Assembly: GCA_913060515.1 (NCBI GenBank)
Contig: CAJXRZ010000003.1
Span: 62,001-126,000, forward strand
Direction of reading: 5' to 3'
DNA from: an uncultured Pseudomonadota bacterium
Lineage (GTDB): Bacteria; Myxococcota_A; UBA796; CAJQPC01
DNA length: 64,000 nt
Part shown: positions 35,339 to 44,651 of the stretch, in pieces
How the letters are laid out: every line of letters starts with the position of its first letter
Position numbering within the stretch: position 1 is the first letter of the stretch
Notes under the pieces: generated by a model
Seen by the model: only the letters and a program-made list of their open reading frames with translations
The model's database searches: none
Told to the model about the DNA's origin: nothing
Made by a program: the position numbers and the translations under genes

Positions 35339-35995
35339 ATGGACCCAACGACCCTTGAACAGCTAGACGCGCGACTGAGCCGCATCGAAGCGCACCTGAG
35401 TACCTTGACCGATCTGGTCGAGCAGGTGGCACCCAAACTGGCCATCGCCACGGACGTGGCGGACGAATGGGTAGAGACCCGCATTGGCGGGGACCAAGCG
35501 GAAGCGCGCTTGGCCGCCGTCGAGTCGGCAGCCCTCCAGCTCACGGAGCCCGAGACCCTCAAGGCCTTGACGCGCCTGGCCGCCTTGGCTCCAAAGCTGG
35601 AGCTCGCGGCCAGCCTGGCCGGCGACCTGGAAGACAACATCGCCATCGCCACAGACGTGGCGGACGAATGGGTCGCCGAGCGCCTGGGTGGTGACGCCAT
35701 GAACGGCCGCGTCACAGCAGGCCTCGACGCCATGGTCGCCCTCACCGACCCCAAGGTGCTTGCCTCCCTGACACGCCTGGCGACACAGGCTCCCGACCTG
35801 CAGCCCTTCGCTGATCTGGGCACCCGCTTGGCGCCCTCCCTCAGTCGGGTCTCCAGCGAAGCGGTGGCCCCAGTCGGTGCCTTTGGCCTGATGGGGGCCC
35901 TCTCGGATCCCCAGGTTCAACAAGGGCTGGGCGTCGTGCTCCAGCTCACCCGCGCCCTCGGCCAGTCGGCCAGCAACCTCCCCGCAAAGTCCTAA
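35339..35995 (+). CDS. DUF1641 protein with internal duplication, paired with SQR
   Basis: A 218-residue soluble helical protein. The C-terminal segment [29 protein letters not shown] matches DUF1641, a family usually encoded beside sulfide:quinone oxidoreductases. The front part contains two similar ~57-residue units, each carrying IATDVADEW (residues ~35 and ~102), then a leucine-rich helix ending in LxxLTRLAxxAPxL, so it arose by an internal duplication. The ATG has GGAGG 5 nt upstream and the SQR gene starts 12 nt after the stop. The family's biochemical role is unknown; a membrane-docking or assembly factor for SQR is inferred. Confidence 0.75.
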   Translation: MDPTTLEQLDARLSRIEAHLSTLTDLVEQVAPKLAIATDVADEWVETRIGGDQAEARLAAVESAALQLTEPETLKALTRLAALAPKLELAASLAGDLEDNIAIATDVADEWVAERLGGDAMNGRVTAGLDAMVALTDPKVLASLTRLATQAPDLQPFADLGTRLAPSLSRVSSEAVAPVGAFGLMGALSDPQVQQGLGVVLQLTRALGQSASNLPAKS

Positions 35996-36007
35996 ATCGG
36001 AGCCCAA

Positions 36008-37192
36008 ATGAGCCACCATCAAGTCCTGATCATCGGCGGCGGAAGCGCCGGAATCACCCTGGCCGCAGTACTCACCAAGTCGGGAGAGGGCCCACAGGTC
36101 ACCGTCGTTGACCCGGCCCAGACTCACTACTACCAACCCCTCTGGACCCTGGTCGGGGGCGGCGCCGCCAAGAAGGAAGACACCGGGCGCCCCATGGCAA
36201 AGGTCATCCCACCCGGGGTGGCCTGGATTCAAGAGAAGGCCGCCACCTTCCAACCCGAACGCAACTGCGTGACCTTGGGCACTGGCGAGGAGCTCACCTA
36301 CGATGTCCTCGTCGTCGCCACAGGCATCCAGCTGGACTGGCACAAGATCAAAGGGCTGAAGGAGACCTTGGGCAAGAACGGGGTCTGCTCCAACTACTCC
36401 GCTGACAGCGTGGAGAGCACCTGGGAGAACATCCGCGGGCTGAAGAAGGGCCGGGCGATCTTCACCTACCCGACCAATCCCATCAAGTGCGCAGGGGCCC
36501 CCCAGAAGGTCATGTGGCTGGCCGAGCACCACTTCGAGCGCAGCGGCGTTCGAGACCAGGTCGAGGTGGTCTATGCCTCGAGCACCGCCGGAATCTTCGG
36601 AATTCAGCGCTACGCCAAGACCTTGAACCGCTTGGCCGAAGAGCGGAACATCAACACCCAGTTTCGGCGGAACCTGGTGGAGATCAAGGCCGCCGAGAAG
36701 AAGGCGGTCTTCCAGGACATGGACAGCGGTGAGACCACCGAGATGGACTACGAGATGATCCACGTGACCCCGCCCCAGAGCGCGCCGGACTTCCTCAAGT
36801 CCAGCCCCTTGGCCAACGAGGCGGGCTGGGTGGACGTGGACATGTACACCACCCAACACACCCGCTTCCCCAATGTCTTCAGCATCGGGGACAGCTCCAG
36901 CCTGCCCAACTCCAAGACGGCGGCGGCCGTACGCAAGCAGGCGCCGGTCTGTGCCACCAACATCCAGGCCTTCATGGCCGGCAAGCCGCTGACAGCCACC
37001 TACGATGGCTACGCAAGCTGCCCTCTGGTCACCGGCTACGGGCGCCTGATCCTGGCCGAGTTCGGCTACGGCGGCAAGATCATGGAGACCATGCCCTTTG
37101 ACCAGAGCCAAGAGCGCTACTCGATGTACTTCGGCAAAGCCCACGCCCTGCCCCAGCTCTACTGGCACGGCATGCTCAAAGGACGCTGGTAG
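36008..37192 (+). CDS. sqr: Sulfide:quinone oxidoreductase
   Basis: A 394-residue FAD-dependent enzyme oxidising sulfide to persulfide/sulfane sulfur and passing electrons to quinone at the cytoplasmic membrane. The N-terminal dinucleotide fold is [11 protein letters not shown], with [10 protein letters not shown] in the middle and [19 protein letters not shown] as the FAD-binding C-terminal motif. The redox-active cysteines are Cys161 (PIKCAGAP) and Cys338 (SCPLVTGYG), with no strong third Cys near the canonical type I position; this resembles type II or SQOR-like enzymes. It follows DUF1641 in an operon with a sigma54 promoter. A 12-bp hairpin terminator follows after about 60 bp. Confidence 0.93.
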   Translation: MSHHQVLIIGGGSAGITLAAVLTKSGEGPQVTVVDPAQTHYYQPLWTLVGGGAAKKEDTGRPMAKVIPPGVAWIQEKAATFQPERNCVTLGTGEELTYDVLVVATGIQLDWHKIKGLKETLGKNGVCSNYSADSVESTWENIRGLKKGRAIFTYPTNPIKCAGAPQKVMWLAEHHFERSGVRDQVEVVYASSTAGIFGIQRYAKTLNRLAEERNINTQFRRNLVEIKAAEKKAVFQDMDSGETTEMDYEMIHVTPPQSAPDFLKSSPLANEAGWVDVDMYTTQHTRFPNVFSIGDSSSLPNSKTAAAVRKQAPVCATNIQAFMAGKPLTATYDGYASCPLVTGYGRLILAEFGYGGKIMETMPFDQSQERYSMYFGKAHALPQLYWHGMLKGRW

Positions 37193-37199
37193 GTCAGCT

Positions 37200-37225
37200 G
37201 ACCCACTTTTGGGTCAAAGTGGGTC
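37200..37225. promoter_or_regulatory. Inverted/direct TGGGTCA repeat upstream of persulfide dioxygenase operon
   Basis: A perfect inverted repeat with 10-bp arms (GACCCACTTT / AAAGTGGGTC) and a 6-nt spacer. On the plus strand it contains TGGGTCA-AAG-TGGGTCA, identical in layout to the repeat at the PspF-like activator start. It lies about 90-115 bp upstream of a sigma54 promoter at 37314, a standard enhancer distance. Further half-sites (CCCTGAC, GGTCAG) follow to 37245. Confidence 0.55.
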
Positions 37226-37254
37226 AACACCCTGACTAAGGTCAGTTTCCGAAG

Positions 37255-37296
37255 AAGAGGGAGAAGGGGCCATTGTGCTGCTTCTCCCTCTTTTTT
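37255..37296 (+). terminator. Rho-independent terminator after sqr
   Basis: A perfect 12-bp stem AAGAGGGAGAAG / CTTCTCCCTCTT with a 14-nt loop, followed by TTTT. It ends the DUF1641-sqr transcript before the next sigma54 promoter. Confidence 0.85.
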
Positions 37297-37313
37297 GCTT
37301 CCAGAAGGAAAGC

Positions 37314-37328
37314 TGGCACAGCCCCTGC
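37314..37328 (+). promoter_or_regulatory. Sigma54 promoter for persulfide dioxygenase-rhodanese operon
   Basis: TGGCACAGCCCCTGC keeps GG-N10-GC spacing and the TGGCAC -24 box, with two mismatches to the full consensus. A start near 37340 would leave a short leader before AGGAG and the ATG at 37357. Confidence 0.65.
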
Positions 37329-37356
37329 AATGCCTCCTTGCACACAGGAGGTCACC

Positions 37357-38388
37357 ATGATCTTTCGCCAGCTCTTCGACGAGACATCCAACACATTCAC
37401 CTACCTGCTCGGCGACTCCGCCAGCGGCCAAGCCTTGCTCATCGACCCCGTCCAGGGGAAGGAAGCACGGGACCTGGAGCTGCTCGCTCAGCTCAACCTC
37501 ACCCTGAGCTGGGTCCTGGAGACCCACGAGCATGCCGACCACATCACGGCGGCCGACAAGCTGCGCACCCTGAGCGGCTGTGCCTTGGCCACTCCGAACA
37601 GCGGCCAGAGCCAGGGTGCGGACCGCTACCTGAAGCACGGGGAGACCTTGGTCTGCGGTGCCATTGAGTTGGAGGTTCGCCACACGCCAGGACACACGGC
37701 CGGCTCGGCCAGCTACGTCAACCACGCCCACGGCATGGTCTTCACCGGCGACACCCTCTTGGTGCGAGGTTGCGGTCGCACGGACTTTCAAGGCGGGGAT
37801 GCAGCAGCACTCTACGCCTCCGTCCACGAGCAGCTCTTCTCCTTGCCCAGCACAACCCGCGTCTTTCCGGGCCACGACTACAAGGGCCACAGAGAGAGCA
37901 GCATCGCCGAGGAGATGGCACACAACCCGCGCCTGGGCGGCGGTCGCAGCCTGGAGGCCTTCGTAGAGATCATGAAGGGACTCAAGCTCTCTCCTCCCCG
38001 CTTGCTCAACCAAGCCGTGCCCGCCAACCGCCGCATGGGCGCACCCGACCCCTTCGAGCAGCTCCGCAGTGACGCGGTCGGCGTTCCTCAAGCAGACCTG
38101 GGCTGGTGGGGAGAGAACAAGGAGAGCGTTCGCCTCATCGATGTGCGCCAGCCCGAGGAGTACATCGGCCCCATGGGGCACCTGCCCGGCGCCGAGCTGG
38201 TTCCTCTGGACACCCTCATCCACGCCGCAGAGACCTGGGACCGTGAGCAACCCTTGGTGATTGTGTGCCGCTCCGGCGCGCGCTCGAACCGAGGCGCAAT
38301 CGCCCTGAAGAACATGGGCTTTGCCCAGGTCGCCAACCTCGCTGGCGGAACCGCTGCTTGGTTTAGCAGCCAAGGAGCACGGGCATGA
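37357..38388 (+). CDS. Persulfide dioxygenase-rhodanese fusion
   Basis: A 343-residue two-domain enzyme. The N-terminal ETHE1-type MBL domain has THEHADHI (from about residue 55), [26 protein letters not shown] and FPGHDY, the persulfide dioxygenase pattern with a mononuclear iron site. The C-terminal rhodanese domain (about 255-343) has the active-site loop CRSGAR (Cys304). Such fusions oxidise glutathione persulfide to sulfite and transfer sulfane sulfur to or from thiosulfate. The ATG is chosen for its AGGAG site. The stop overlaps the YeeE-like gene (ATGA). It is the lead gene of a long sulfur operon behind a sigma54 promoter. Confidence 0.92.
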   Translation: MIFRQLFDETSNTFTYLLGDSASGQALLIDPVQGKEARDLELLAQLNLTLSWVLETHEHADHITAADKLRTLSGCALATPNSGQSQGADRYLKHGETLVCGAIELEVRHTPGHTAGSASYVNHAHGMVFTGDTLLVRGCGRTDFQGGDAAALYASVHEQLFSLPSTTRVFPGHDYKGHRESSIAEEMAHNPRLGGGRSLEAFVEIMKGLKLSPPRLLNQAVPANRRMGAPDPFEQLRSDAVGVPQADLGWWGENKESVRLIDVRQPEEYIGPMGHLPGAELVPLDTLIHAAETWDREQPLVIVCRSGARSNRGAIALKNMGFAQVANLAGGTAAWFSSQGARA

Positions 38389-38825
38389 GCTTCACGACTG
38401 ACTTCACGCCCTGGTCCGCGCTGGCGGGCGGCGCCCTCATCGGCCTGAGCGCTTCTCTGATGCTGCTCGCCAACGGCCGCATCGCAGGCATCAGCGGCAT
38501 CTTCGGCGGCCTTCTCTCCCCCAAGGCGGGGGACATCGCTTGGCGATTGGCCTTCGTCCTGGGCCTGGCTGCGGCTGGAATCGCCATGTACCTGAGCGCA
38601 CCCGAGCTCATTCAAGTGAGCGAGACCCGCTCCATGGCCGCGACCGTGGTCGCCGGACTGCTTGTCGGCTTCGGCGTGCGCATGGGCAACGGCTGCACCA
38701 GTGGCCACGGGGTCTGTGGGCTCTCCCGCTTCTCCAAGCGCTCATTGATCGCCACCTTGACCTTCATGGCCACCGGCGCGGTGACCGCAACAGGCATTCA
38801 AATCTTGGCCGGAGGTGCGCTGTGA
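38385..38825 (+). CDS. YeeE/YedE family sulfur-compound transporter subunit A
   Basis: A 146-residue membrane protein with about four helices and the family motif [20 protein letters not shown], whose cysteines are implicated in sulfur-compound passage in YeeE (thiosulfate channel TsuA). It is half the size of full YeeE and paired with a second half downstream, as in the PmpA/PmpB-type split forms. Overlaps with both neighbours (ATGA and GTGA) show translational coupling. Movement of thiosulfate or related sulfur species through the inner membrane is inferred. Confidence 0.88.
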   Translation: MSFTTDFTPWSALAGGALIGLSASLMLLANGRIAGISGIFGGLLSPKAGDIAWRLAFVLGLAAAGIAMYLSAPELIQVSETRSMAATVVAGLLVGFGVRMGNGCTSGHGVCGLSRFSKRSLIATLTFMATGAVTATGIQILAGGAL

Positions 38826-39304
38826 ACGCTGCACACGGAACTGGACTGGGCGTGGACTGGAAGCCCGCCGCGAGCGCATTGGCGGCCGGCTTGCTCTTCG
38901 GAGTTGGCCTGACCATCAGCGGCATGACCAAAGCGGACAAGGTCATCAACTTCTTGGACCTCAAGGACGCCTGGGACCCCAGCTTGGCCTTGGTCATGGC
39001 AGGCGCCATCGCGGTCCACTTGATCCTCTTCAAGCTCATCCTGCGCAGAGAGTCGCCCCTCTATGGCGTCAACTTCGGCATCCCGACCCGTACCGACGTG
39101 GACATGCGCCTGGTCGGCGGCTCGGCCCTCTTCGGAATCGGTTGGGCCGTCGGTGGCTTCTGCCCCGGTCCAGGGCTGGTCTCCGCGGCCTCGCTGGCTC
39201 CCCAAGCACTGGTCTTCGTGGCAGCGCTGACCGGTGGAATGCTCATCTTCCAGCTTGTTGAGCGCGGCATGGCCCCCAAGGCCACGCTCGCCAAGGAGGA
39301 CTGA
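38822..39304 (+). CDS. YeeE/YedE family sulfur-compound transporter subunit B
   Basis: A 160-residue membrane protein beginning at a GTG that overlaps the preceding stop (GTGA). The motif [14 protein letters not shown] near residue 117 and [14 protein letters not shown] near residue 25 mark it as the second half of a split YeeE/YedE channel. It probably assembles with the preceding subunit. Its TGA overlaps the SulP start by one base, so transport genes are coupled in one transcript. Confidence 0.87.
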   Translation: MNAAHGTGLGVDWKPAASALAAGLLFGVGLTISGMTKADKVINFLDLKDAWDPSLALVMAGAIAVHLILFKLILRRESPLYGVNFGIPTRTDVDMRLVGGSALFGIGWAVGGFCPGPGLVSAASLAPQALVFVAALTGGMLIFQLVERGMAPKATLAKED

Positions 39305-40815
39305 TGTTCCCCCTGATCCAGACCCTCAAGGCCAGCACCCGGGGCGAGCTCCGCTCCGACGTGCTGGCGGGCTTGACCACCGCAGTGATGTTGGTCCCAC
39401 AGGCCATGGCCTACGCGATGCTCGCAGGTCTGGATCCAATCGTGGGGCTCTACGCATCCACCCTGCCCCTGGCCCTCTACGCCCTGGTCGGCTCATCTCG
39501 GCCTCTGGCGGTGGGTCCAGTGGCCATGGACTCCCTGATGGTGGCCGCCGGGCTTCTCCCGCTGATCTCCAACGACCCCGCCCAGTACGCCACTGCGGCG
39601 GCACTCCTGGCCCTGATGGTCGGCGGCATCCAGCTCCTCATGGGGCTCGTCAAAGCCGGCTTCCTCGTTCGCTTTCTCGCCAAACCCGTCATCACGGGCT
39701 TTACCGCTGCGGCGGCGATCATCATCGGCCTCTCCCAGCTCAAGAGCGCCCTGGGCATCTCCTTGCCCCGCTCCCAGCAGGTACACGTCATCCTCATCGC
39801 CCTGAGCGAGAAGCTGGGTGAGATCCACCCCCTCACCTTGGGAGTCACCGCCATCTCGGTGATCACCCTGGTCGTCCTAAAGAAGGTGAGCCCGCGCTTC
39901 CCCCGCTTCCTCTTGGTGGTGGCGGCTGGCACCTTGACCACCTGGGCCTTCGGCCTGGATCAAATGGGCCTGGCTGTCGTCGGCGAGGTCCCCGCGGGCC
40001 TGCCCAGCATCTCCCTACCTTGGGTCAACCTGGAGCTCGTCGGGCAGCTCTTCCCCATCGCCTTGGCCATCGCCCTGGTCGCCATGATGGAGGCCATCTC
40101 GGTTGCAAAGCGCTACGACGAGGCCGGGGAGCTCAAGCCCAACCGCGAGCTCGTCGGCCTGGGTTTGGCGAACTTGGCATCGGCCATGGTCGGTGGCTAC
40201 CCCATCACCGGCGGCTTCTCTCGCACAGCCGTCAACGCCCAGGCAGGTGCCAAGAGCCCCTTGGCGGGTCTGGTCACCGCTGGCGTAGTGGTCTTGGTCC
40301 TGGTCTTCCTGACCCAGTACTTCTACTTCCTGCCCAAGGCCGTGCTGGCTGCCATCATCATGAGCGCCGTCATCGGCTTGGTGGATGTCCAGGGTCTTCA
40401 GGGACTCTGGAAGAACAACCGCATGGACTTTGCTGTGGCTATGGCCGCCTTCGTGGCGACCCTCACCCTGGGCATTCAGATTGGAATGGCCATCGGCGTC
40501 GGCGCCAGCCTCATCGCCCTTCTCTGGCGCACAGCGACGCCCAAGGTGAAGGAGCTCGGCACTGAAGACGGCGTCCTCAGCGTTCAAATTGAAGGTCCCC
40601 TTTACTTCGGCAACACCGACTCCGTGCGCGAGGACATCGCGGCCATGAAGCTGCGCCCAGAGGTCCACCAGGTGCGCATCCAGACCGACAACCTGGGCTC
40701 CCTGGACAGCACCGCGCGCTCCCTGGTGGAGGAGCTGGAGAAGTCAGCGACACAGGAGCCAGAGGACCTGGCTTCGATTGCACAATCGGAAGAGGAGCGG
40801 GAACATGTGGCCTAG
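39304..40815 (+). CDS. SulP family anion transporter with STAS domain
   Basis: A 503-residue transporter with a multi-helix SLC26/SulP core (VLAGLTTAVMLVPQAMAYAMLAGLDPIVGLYAS near the start; the central KPVITGFTAAAA stretch; GGYPITGGFSRTAVN) and a cytoplasmic C-terminal STAS domain from about residue 415. The family carries sulfate, bicarbonate or other anions. In this operon, export of the sulfate or sulfite end product or import of sulfate is likely; the substrate is not decided by sequence. Its end overlaps the TsdA-like gene. Confidence 0.92.
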   Translation: MFPLIQTLKASTRGELRSDVLAGLTTAVMLVPQAMAYAMLAGLDPIVGLYASTLPLALYALVGSSRPLAVGPVAMDSLMVAAGLLPLISNDPAQYATAAALLALMVGGIQLLMGLVKAGFLVRFLAKPVITGFTAAAAIIIGLSQLKSALGISLPRSQQVHVILIALSEKLGEIHPLTLGVTAISVITLVVLKKVSPRFPRFLLVVAAGTLTTWAFGLDQMGLAVVGEVPAGLPSISLPWVNLELVGQLFPIALAIALVAMMEAISVAKRYDEAGELKPNRELVGLGLANLASAMVGGYPITGGFSRTAVNAQAGAKSPLAGLVTAGVVVLVLVFLTQYFYFLPKAVLAAIIMSAVIGLVDVQGLQGLWKNNRMDFAVAMAAFVATLTLGIQIGMAIGVGASLIALLWRTATPKVKELGTEDGVLSVQIEGPLYFGNTDSVREDIAAMKLRPEVHQVRIQTDNLGSLDSTARSLVEELEKSATQEPEDLASIAQSEEEREHVA

Positions 40816-41680
40816 CATCCTGAGTTTGCTCGCCTGCGGCAGCCCCGCCCCTGCACCGGCCCCGACACCGCAGCCGGAGCCCGCCGTCTCCACACTCCAC
40901 CAGCCCCCAGCGCCGGACACCATCCCCGAGGGCCCCTTTGGAGACGCGGTGCGTCGGGGGCAGGCCATCGTGCAGGACACCCAGACCCACGCCCCCCAGT
41001 TCTCCGGCAACGATCTGAGCTGCAAGAACTGCCACATCGAAGATGGACGCAAAGCCGACGCCGCGCCCCTCTGGGCTGCCTTTGTCAGCTACCCCGCCTA
41101 CCGCTCCAAGAACGGCCACGTCAACGACTTCAACGAGCGCATCCGCGGCTGCTTCACCTACAGCATGAACGCCCAGGCTTCCCCTGCTGGTGCGGCCCCG
41201 GGACCGGACGACCCCGTCATCGCCGACATCGAGGCCTACGCCTACTGGCTGGCCACCGGCATCGAAGTGGGCAGCGACCCAGAGGGCCGGGGCTTTCCCG
41301 AGCTAGCGCGCCCCGAGCACGTCGACATCGCCAGCGGGGAGAGCCTCTACCAACAGCGCTGCATGGCCTGCCACGGCGCCGAGGGCCAGGGCGTGAACGG
41401 CCCAGATGGCACGGTCATCTTCCCACCGCTTTGGGGCCCGCAGTCCTTCAACTGGGGGGCCGGCATGCACCGTGTGAACACCGCCGCCGGCTTCATCTAC
41501 GCCAACATGCCCCAAGGCCAAGAAGGCTCCCTGACTGAACAGGAGTCCTGGGACCTGGCGCTGTACATCGACAGCCAAGAGCGGCCACAAGACCCACGCT
41601 ACGCGGAGGGGGAGGCAGAACGAGACTTTCACGACCACGACTGCGCGTTCCATGAGCAAGGGCCCGAGCAAGGCTCATGA
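40805..41680 (+). CDS. tsdA: TsdA-like diheme thiosulfate dehydrogenase (lipoprotein)
   Basis: A 291-residue diheme cytochrome c with a short lipoprotein-type signal (LLAC). Heme motifs are CKNCH (Cys73) and CMACH (Cys186). Between them, ERIRGCFTYSMN supplies Cys116 at the position of the unusual axial Cys ligand of TsdA. The family oxidises thiosulfate to tetrathionate or reduces the reverse reaction in the periplasm, with electrons going to cytochrome c. The ATG at 40805 has GGAG 7-8 nt upstream and overlaps the SulP gene. The next gene's ATG overlaps its stop. Confidence 0.85.
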   Translation: MWPSILSLLACGSPAPAPAPTPQPEPAVSTLHQPPAPDTIPEGPFGDAVRRGQAIVQDTQTHAPQFSGNDLSCKNCHIEDGRKADAAPLWAAFVSYPAYRSKNGHVNDFNERIRGCFTYSMNAQASPAGAAPGPDDPVIADIEAYAYWLATGIEVGSDPEGRGFPELARPEHVDIASGESLYQQRCMACHGAEGQGVNGPDGTVIFPPLWGPQSFNWGAGMHRVNTAAGFIYANMPQGQEGSLTEQESWDLALYIDSQERPQDPRYAEGEAERDFHDHDCAFHEQGPEQGS

Positions 41681-42921
41681 TCTCCGCACTCTTGTTGGCC
41701 AGCGTCGCCATGGCGACGGACTGGGTCTCGCTCCAAGGTTTGGAGCCGGTGGATCCAGAGCGCGCGGCCTTGCGCGGCTTCGGCTTTGTCCAGGTTCTGG
41801 GTGAAGGCGCCTGGCCCACCCCCGTCCAGGGTCTAGAGAGCGAGGGCCTGGCGCCCTACAACGGCCAGGTCCCTGTCTTCAACCACGTCGCTGGGAAGGG
41901 CCAGTCCACCGCGATGAGCCTTCGCCGCGTCCGCGTGGGCGTGCGCGGCGAGATCCCTGGAACCCAGGGCATGTGGAGCACCTTTGCGGCCCTGGAGCTG
42001 GGCCAGAATGGCGTGACCATGAGCGGCGGCGAGTGGCGTCCTACCCTAATGGACGCCTCCATCACCTACCGCAGCCCCACCCCTGTGCACCTGCGCCTCG
42101 GCCGCTTCAAGATCCCCATGGCGGACGCCACTCTGGAGGCCGTGCACACCAGCGCCGACCTCTTGCAGTTCAGCCTGGTGACCCGACGCCTGCTCCTGGA
42201 CCGCGAGATCGCCGAGAACGGAAGCGAGTTCACAGGCCGGGCCAACGGCTTTCGCGATGTGGGCGTTCAGCTCTTTGGCAGCCACACACTGGCCTCGCTT
42301 GAGCTGAGCTGGGCCGCCATGGTGGGCACGGGAGAGGCACAGCTCGCGGCACGAGGTCCCGGTGCCGATCTCACCCTACGCGCCCAAGCCAGCTGGCTGC
42401 TCTCGGATGCTCCAGCTCGCAAGCAAGGTCGAGAGGAGCTCTCTTTCTGGGTCTGGGGCCAGAGCGGTGGCCGGGAGATCAACGAGAGCAGCGTGCAACG
42501 CACACGGGCAGGGGTTGGCGTTCAGCTGCAGAAGGCGCACCTTCGGGCTCGGGTGGAGGGGCTCTATGCCCAAGGTGTCCTGAACACCGGAGCCAGCTTT
42601 CCCTTCGGCACCAGCCCGATCGCGATGGCACCCGATGGCCAAGCCTGGGGCAGCACGGCCCTGCTCAGCTACCGCTGGGAGACCCTGGAGCTGGGCATGC
42701 ACTGGGGCCACTTGGACAGTCAGTTTCAAGAGCCGGCTGCAGAGCGCATCTTCGAGGAAGTAACCGGCTTTGCCCAGCTTCATGTGGGCCCAAGGGTCAT
42801 CGTGGCCGGCAACCTGATGTGGCGAGAGGGACGCGCGCCTCAAGGGAGTCCGGACGCCCAGAGAATTCTGGAGAGCTTCTCTCCCTACGGCGGCCTCCAG
42901 CTCACGGTGATCGCTCCCTAA
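41677..42921 (+). CDS. Porin-like outer-membrane beta-barrel protein
   Basis: A 414-residue protein with a short signal peptide (ending around AMA) and a sequence dominated by alternating amphipathic strands, e.g. RVRVGVRGEI, PVHLRLGRFKIPM and RARVEGLYAQGVL. The early part, with a LGRFKIPMADATLEAVHTSADL segment, is like phosphate-selective porin O/P-type barrels. There is no exact family claim. In this operon it could pass thiosulfate or tetrathionate or sulfate through the outer membrane. It is coupled to the tsdA stop (ATGA). Confidence 0.7.
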   Translation: MISALLLASVAMATDWVSLQGLEPVDPERAALRGFGFVQVLGEGAWPTPVQGLESEGLAPYNGQVPVFNHVAGKGQSTAMSLRRVRVGVRGEIPGTQGMWSTFAALELGQNGVTMSGGEWRPTLMDASITYRSPTPVHLRLGRFKIPMADATLEAVHTSADLLQFSLVTRRLLLDREIAENGSEFTGRANGFRDVGVQLFGSHTLASLELSWAAMVGTGEAQLAARGPGADLTLRAQASWLLSDAPARKQGREELSFWVWGQSGGREINESSVQRTRAGVGVQLQKAHLRARVEGLYAQGVLNTGASFPFGTSPIAMAPDGQAWGSTALLSYRWETLELGMHWGHLDSQFQEPAAERIFEEVTGFAQLHVGPRVIVAGNLMWREGRAPQGSPDAQRILESFSPYGGLQLTVIAP

Positions 42922-42988
42922 AAAATGGACGGCCGCTGAAGAATCCTTCCTGCCGGCATCCGACTCTCATCAGGCGAAGGAGGTCAAC

Positions 42989-43195
42989 ATGACCCAAAAC
43001 ATCCACGCAATCGAACGCCCCATCCGAATCGTACTCGGGCTCGCAATGCTCGCAGGCGGCACCTTCCTCGGCTTGAGCAACCCTCTGTGGTTTGTACTCG
43101 CTGCCGTCGGGTTGGTTCCCCTGGTGACCGGCGTCATGGGCATCTGCCCGGCCTACTCCCTGCTGGGCTTCAGCACCCTGAAGGAAGAGGCCTGA
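42989..43195 (+). CDS. DUF2892 small membrane protein
   Basis: A 68-residue protein with two predicted transmembrane helices and the DUF2892 pattern (N-terminal MTQNIHAIERPIRIVLGLAM, C-terminal GICPAYSLLGFST). The Cys in CPAY is conserved in relatives fused to rhodaneses (YgaP). A strong AAGGAGG lies before the ATG, and the double-rhodanese lipoprotein gene starts 5 nt after the stop. A role as membrane anchor or sulfur-relay partner for the rhodanese is inferred. Confidence 0.85.
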   Translation: MTQNIHAIERPIRIVLGLAMLAGGTFLGLSNPLWFVLAAVGLVPLVTGVMGICPAYSLLGFSTLKEEA

Positions 43196-43200
43196 AGCCA

Positions 43201-44043
43201 ATGCTTGTCCTGCTCCTGGCCTGCAGCGATGCGGTCCCTCAAGACTCCGAGACCGGCCTAGCGCCCCAAGAGACGCCTCCGCGATTCCTGGGACTGGACG
43301 AGCTGCCGGAGCAGAGCCTGCTCATCGATGTGCGCTCCGCATCAGAGTTTGACGCGGGCCACATCCCGGGCGCCGTGAACGTGCCCTGGAGCGATCTGCG
43401 GGCAGAACAGATGGGCATCTCAGGTCAGCTTGCAGACCCCCAAGTCATCAGCGCAGCCTTCGCCGAAGTGGGCTTGGTCCAAGAGCAGGCCGTCTTGCTC
43501 TACGACGCACGCAGCAGCCGAGACGCAGGCCGCTTGGCGTGGTCCCTCGAGATCAGCGGGCACAGCGTCTTGGTCCAGATCCTGGACGGAGGCTGGCAGC
43601 AGTGGACCGAGCAGGACTTGGAGAGCAGCACACAGCTCCCTGAGACTGCGATGAGCGACTGGCAGGCCACCGCACCCAGTCCAACCCCCGTGGACGCCGA
43701 CTGGATCTACGCGCGCCTGGACTCCTCGGAGATGTGGGTCCTGGACGTTCGCACGCCGGAAGAGTTCGCAACGGGCCACATTCCTGGCGCCCTCAACGTG
43801 GAATGGAGCACCTCCACCCACACGCAGGGCTCAGAGCTTGGATTGCTCTTGCCCGAAGCGGAGCTGCAAGACCTCTACGCAGCCCTCCCCAAAGACGCGA
43901 CCGTCGTGGTCAGCTGCCAGTCCGGCGCCCGCGCCGGTCACTCCTGGGCTGTGCTGCCCACCCTGGGCTTCGAAGACGTGCGCCTCTACGACGGCTCCTG
44001 GAACGAGTGGAGCAGCCGCGATGACCTGCCTGTGGAGCGCTGA
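43201..44043 (+). CDS. Tandem-rhodanese sulfurtransferase lipoprotein
   Basis: A 280-residue exported lipoprotein (lipobox LLAC, Cys8) with two rhodanese domains. The first (residues ~25-140) has the fold motifs LLIDVRSASEFDAGHIPGA but Asp/Ala in place of the catalytic Cys loop (LLYDARSSRDAGR). The second (~155-275) has VLDVRTPEEFATGHIPGA and an intact active-site Cys in SCQSGARAG. This is the usual layout of thiosulfate or mercaptopyruvate sulfurtransferases. Periplasmic transfer of sulfane sulfur, supplied by the SQR or TsdA reactions, is likely. It is followed after 2 nt by an ECF sigma gene. Confidence 0.85.
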   Translation: MLVLLLACSDAVPQDSETGLAPQETPPRFLGLDELPEQSLLIDVRSASEFDAGHIPGAVNVPWSDLRAEQMGISGQLADPQVISAAFAEVGLVQEQAVLLYDARSSRDAGRLAWSLEISGHSVLVQILDGGWQQWTEQDLESSTQLPETAMSDWQATAPSPTPVDADWIYARLDSSEMWVLDVRTPEEFATGHIPGALNVEWSTSTHTQGSELGLLLPEAELQDLYAALPKDATVVVSCQSGARAGHSWAVLPTLGFEDVRLYDGSWNEWSSRDDLPVER

Positions 44044-44045
44044 CC

Positions 44046-44651
44046 TTGACGCTTCCCACCGACACCACCCTGCTGACCCAAGTCGCTGAGATGGGCGACC
44101 GCGCTGCCCTGGGCCAGCTGGTCGCTCGGCACCAGGACGCGGTGTTCCGCTATTGCCGCTCTCTGTGCCGAGACACGGCCAGCGCAGAAGACGCTTTGCA
44201 GCAGACCTTCTTGGACTTGATGCAAGGTGCTGGAAGCTTCAAAGGCCAGTCCTCCTTCCGGAGCTGGCTGTTCACCTTGGCCCGAAACGCCGTCCACCGC
44301 GGCGCCCGCCTGCGTGCCGGAGAACCCAGAGCGCACGTCCCTTTGGACAAGCTCGGTGTTCTGGCCGGGTGGGGCGAGGATCCGGAGCAAGCCGCCGCAA
44401 GACACCTGGATCAGCGGCGGCTGAACTTGGCCCTGGATGCCTTGCCACCGCACTCTCAAGAAGTCTTGGTCCTGCGAGATCTGGAAGGGCTCTCCGGCCC
44501 CGAGGTCGCCGACCTACTGCACATCACACTGCCCGCCCAGAAGAGCCGCCTGCACCGCGCCCGTCTGGAGCTGGCCGCCGAGCTGCGGCAATCACAGTCA
44601 CCGCGCTCAGAGCCGCCCCGCTCACCCGAAGGAGCCCACCATGGCCAATGA
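44046..44651 (+). CDS. ECF-type RNA polymerase sigma factor
   Basis: A 201-residue sigma70 family ECF factor. Region 2 is seen in LVARHQDAVFRYCRSLCRDTASAEDALQQTFLDLM and SFRSWLFTLARNAV; region 4 in LPPHSQEVLVLRDLEGLSGPEVADLL and the recognition helix region LPAQKSRLHRAR. The start is a TTG two nucleotides after the rhodanese stop; an ATG in the MGD segment is a shorter option. It overlaps the anti-sigma-like gene. It likely controls genes for sulfur or redox stress, possibly this operon itself. Confidence 0.88.
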   Translation: MTLPTDTTLLTQVAEMGDRAALGQLVARHQDAVFRYCRSLCRDTASAEDALQQTFLDLMQGAGSFKGQSSFRSWLFTLARNAVHRGARLRAGEPRAHVPLDKLGVLAGWGEDPEQAAARHLDQRRLNLALDALPPHSQEVLVLRDLEGLSGPEVADLLHITLPAQKSRLHRARLELAAELRQSQSPRSEPPRSPEGAHHGQ

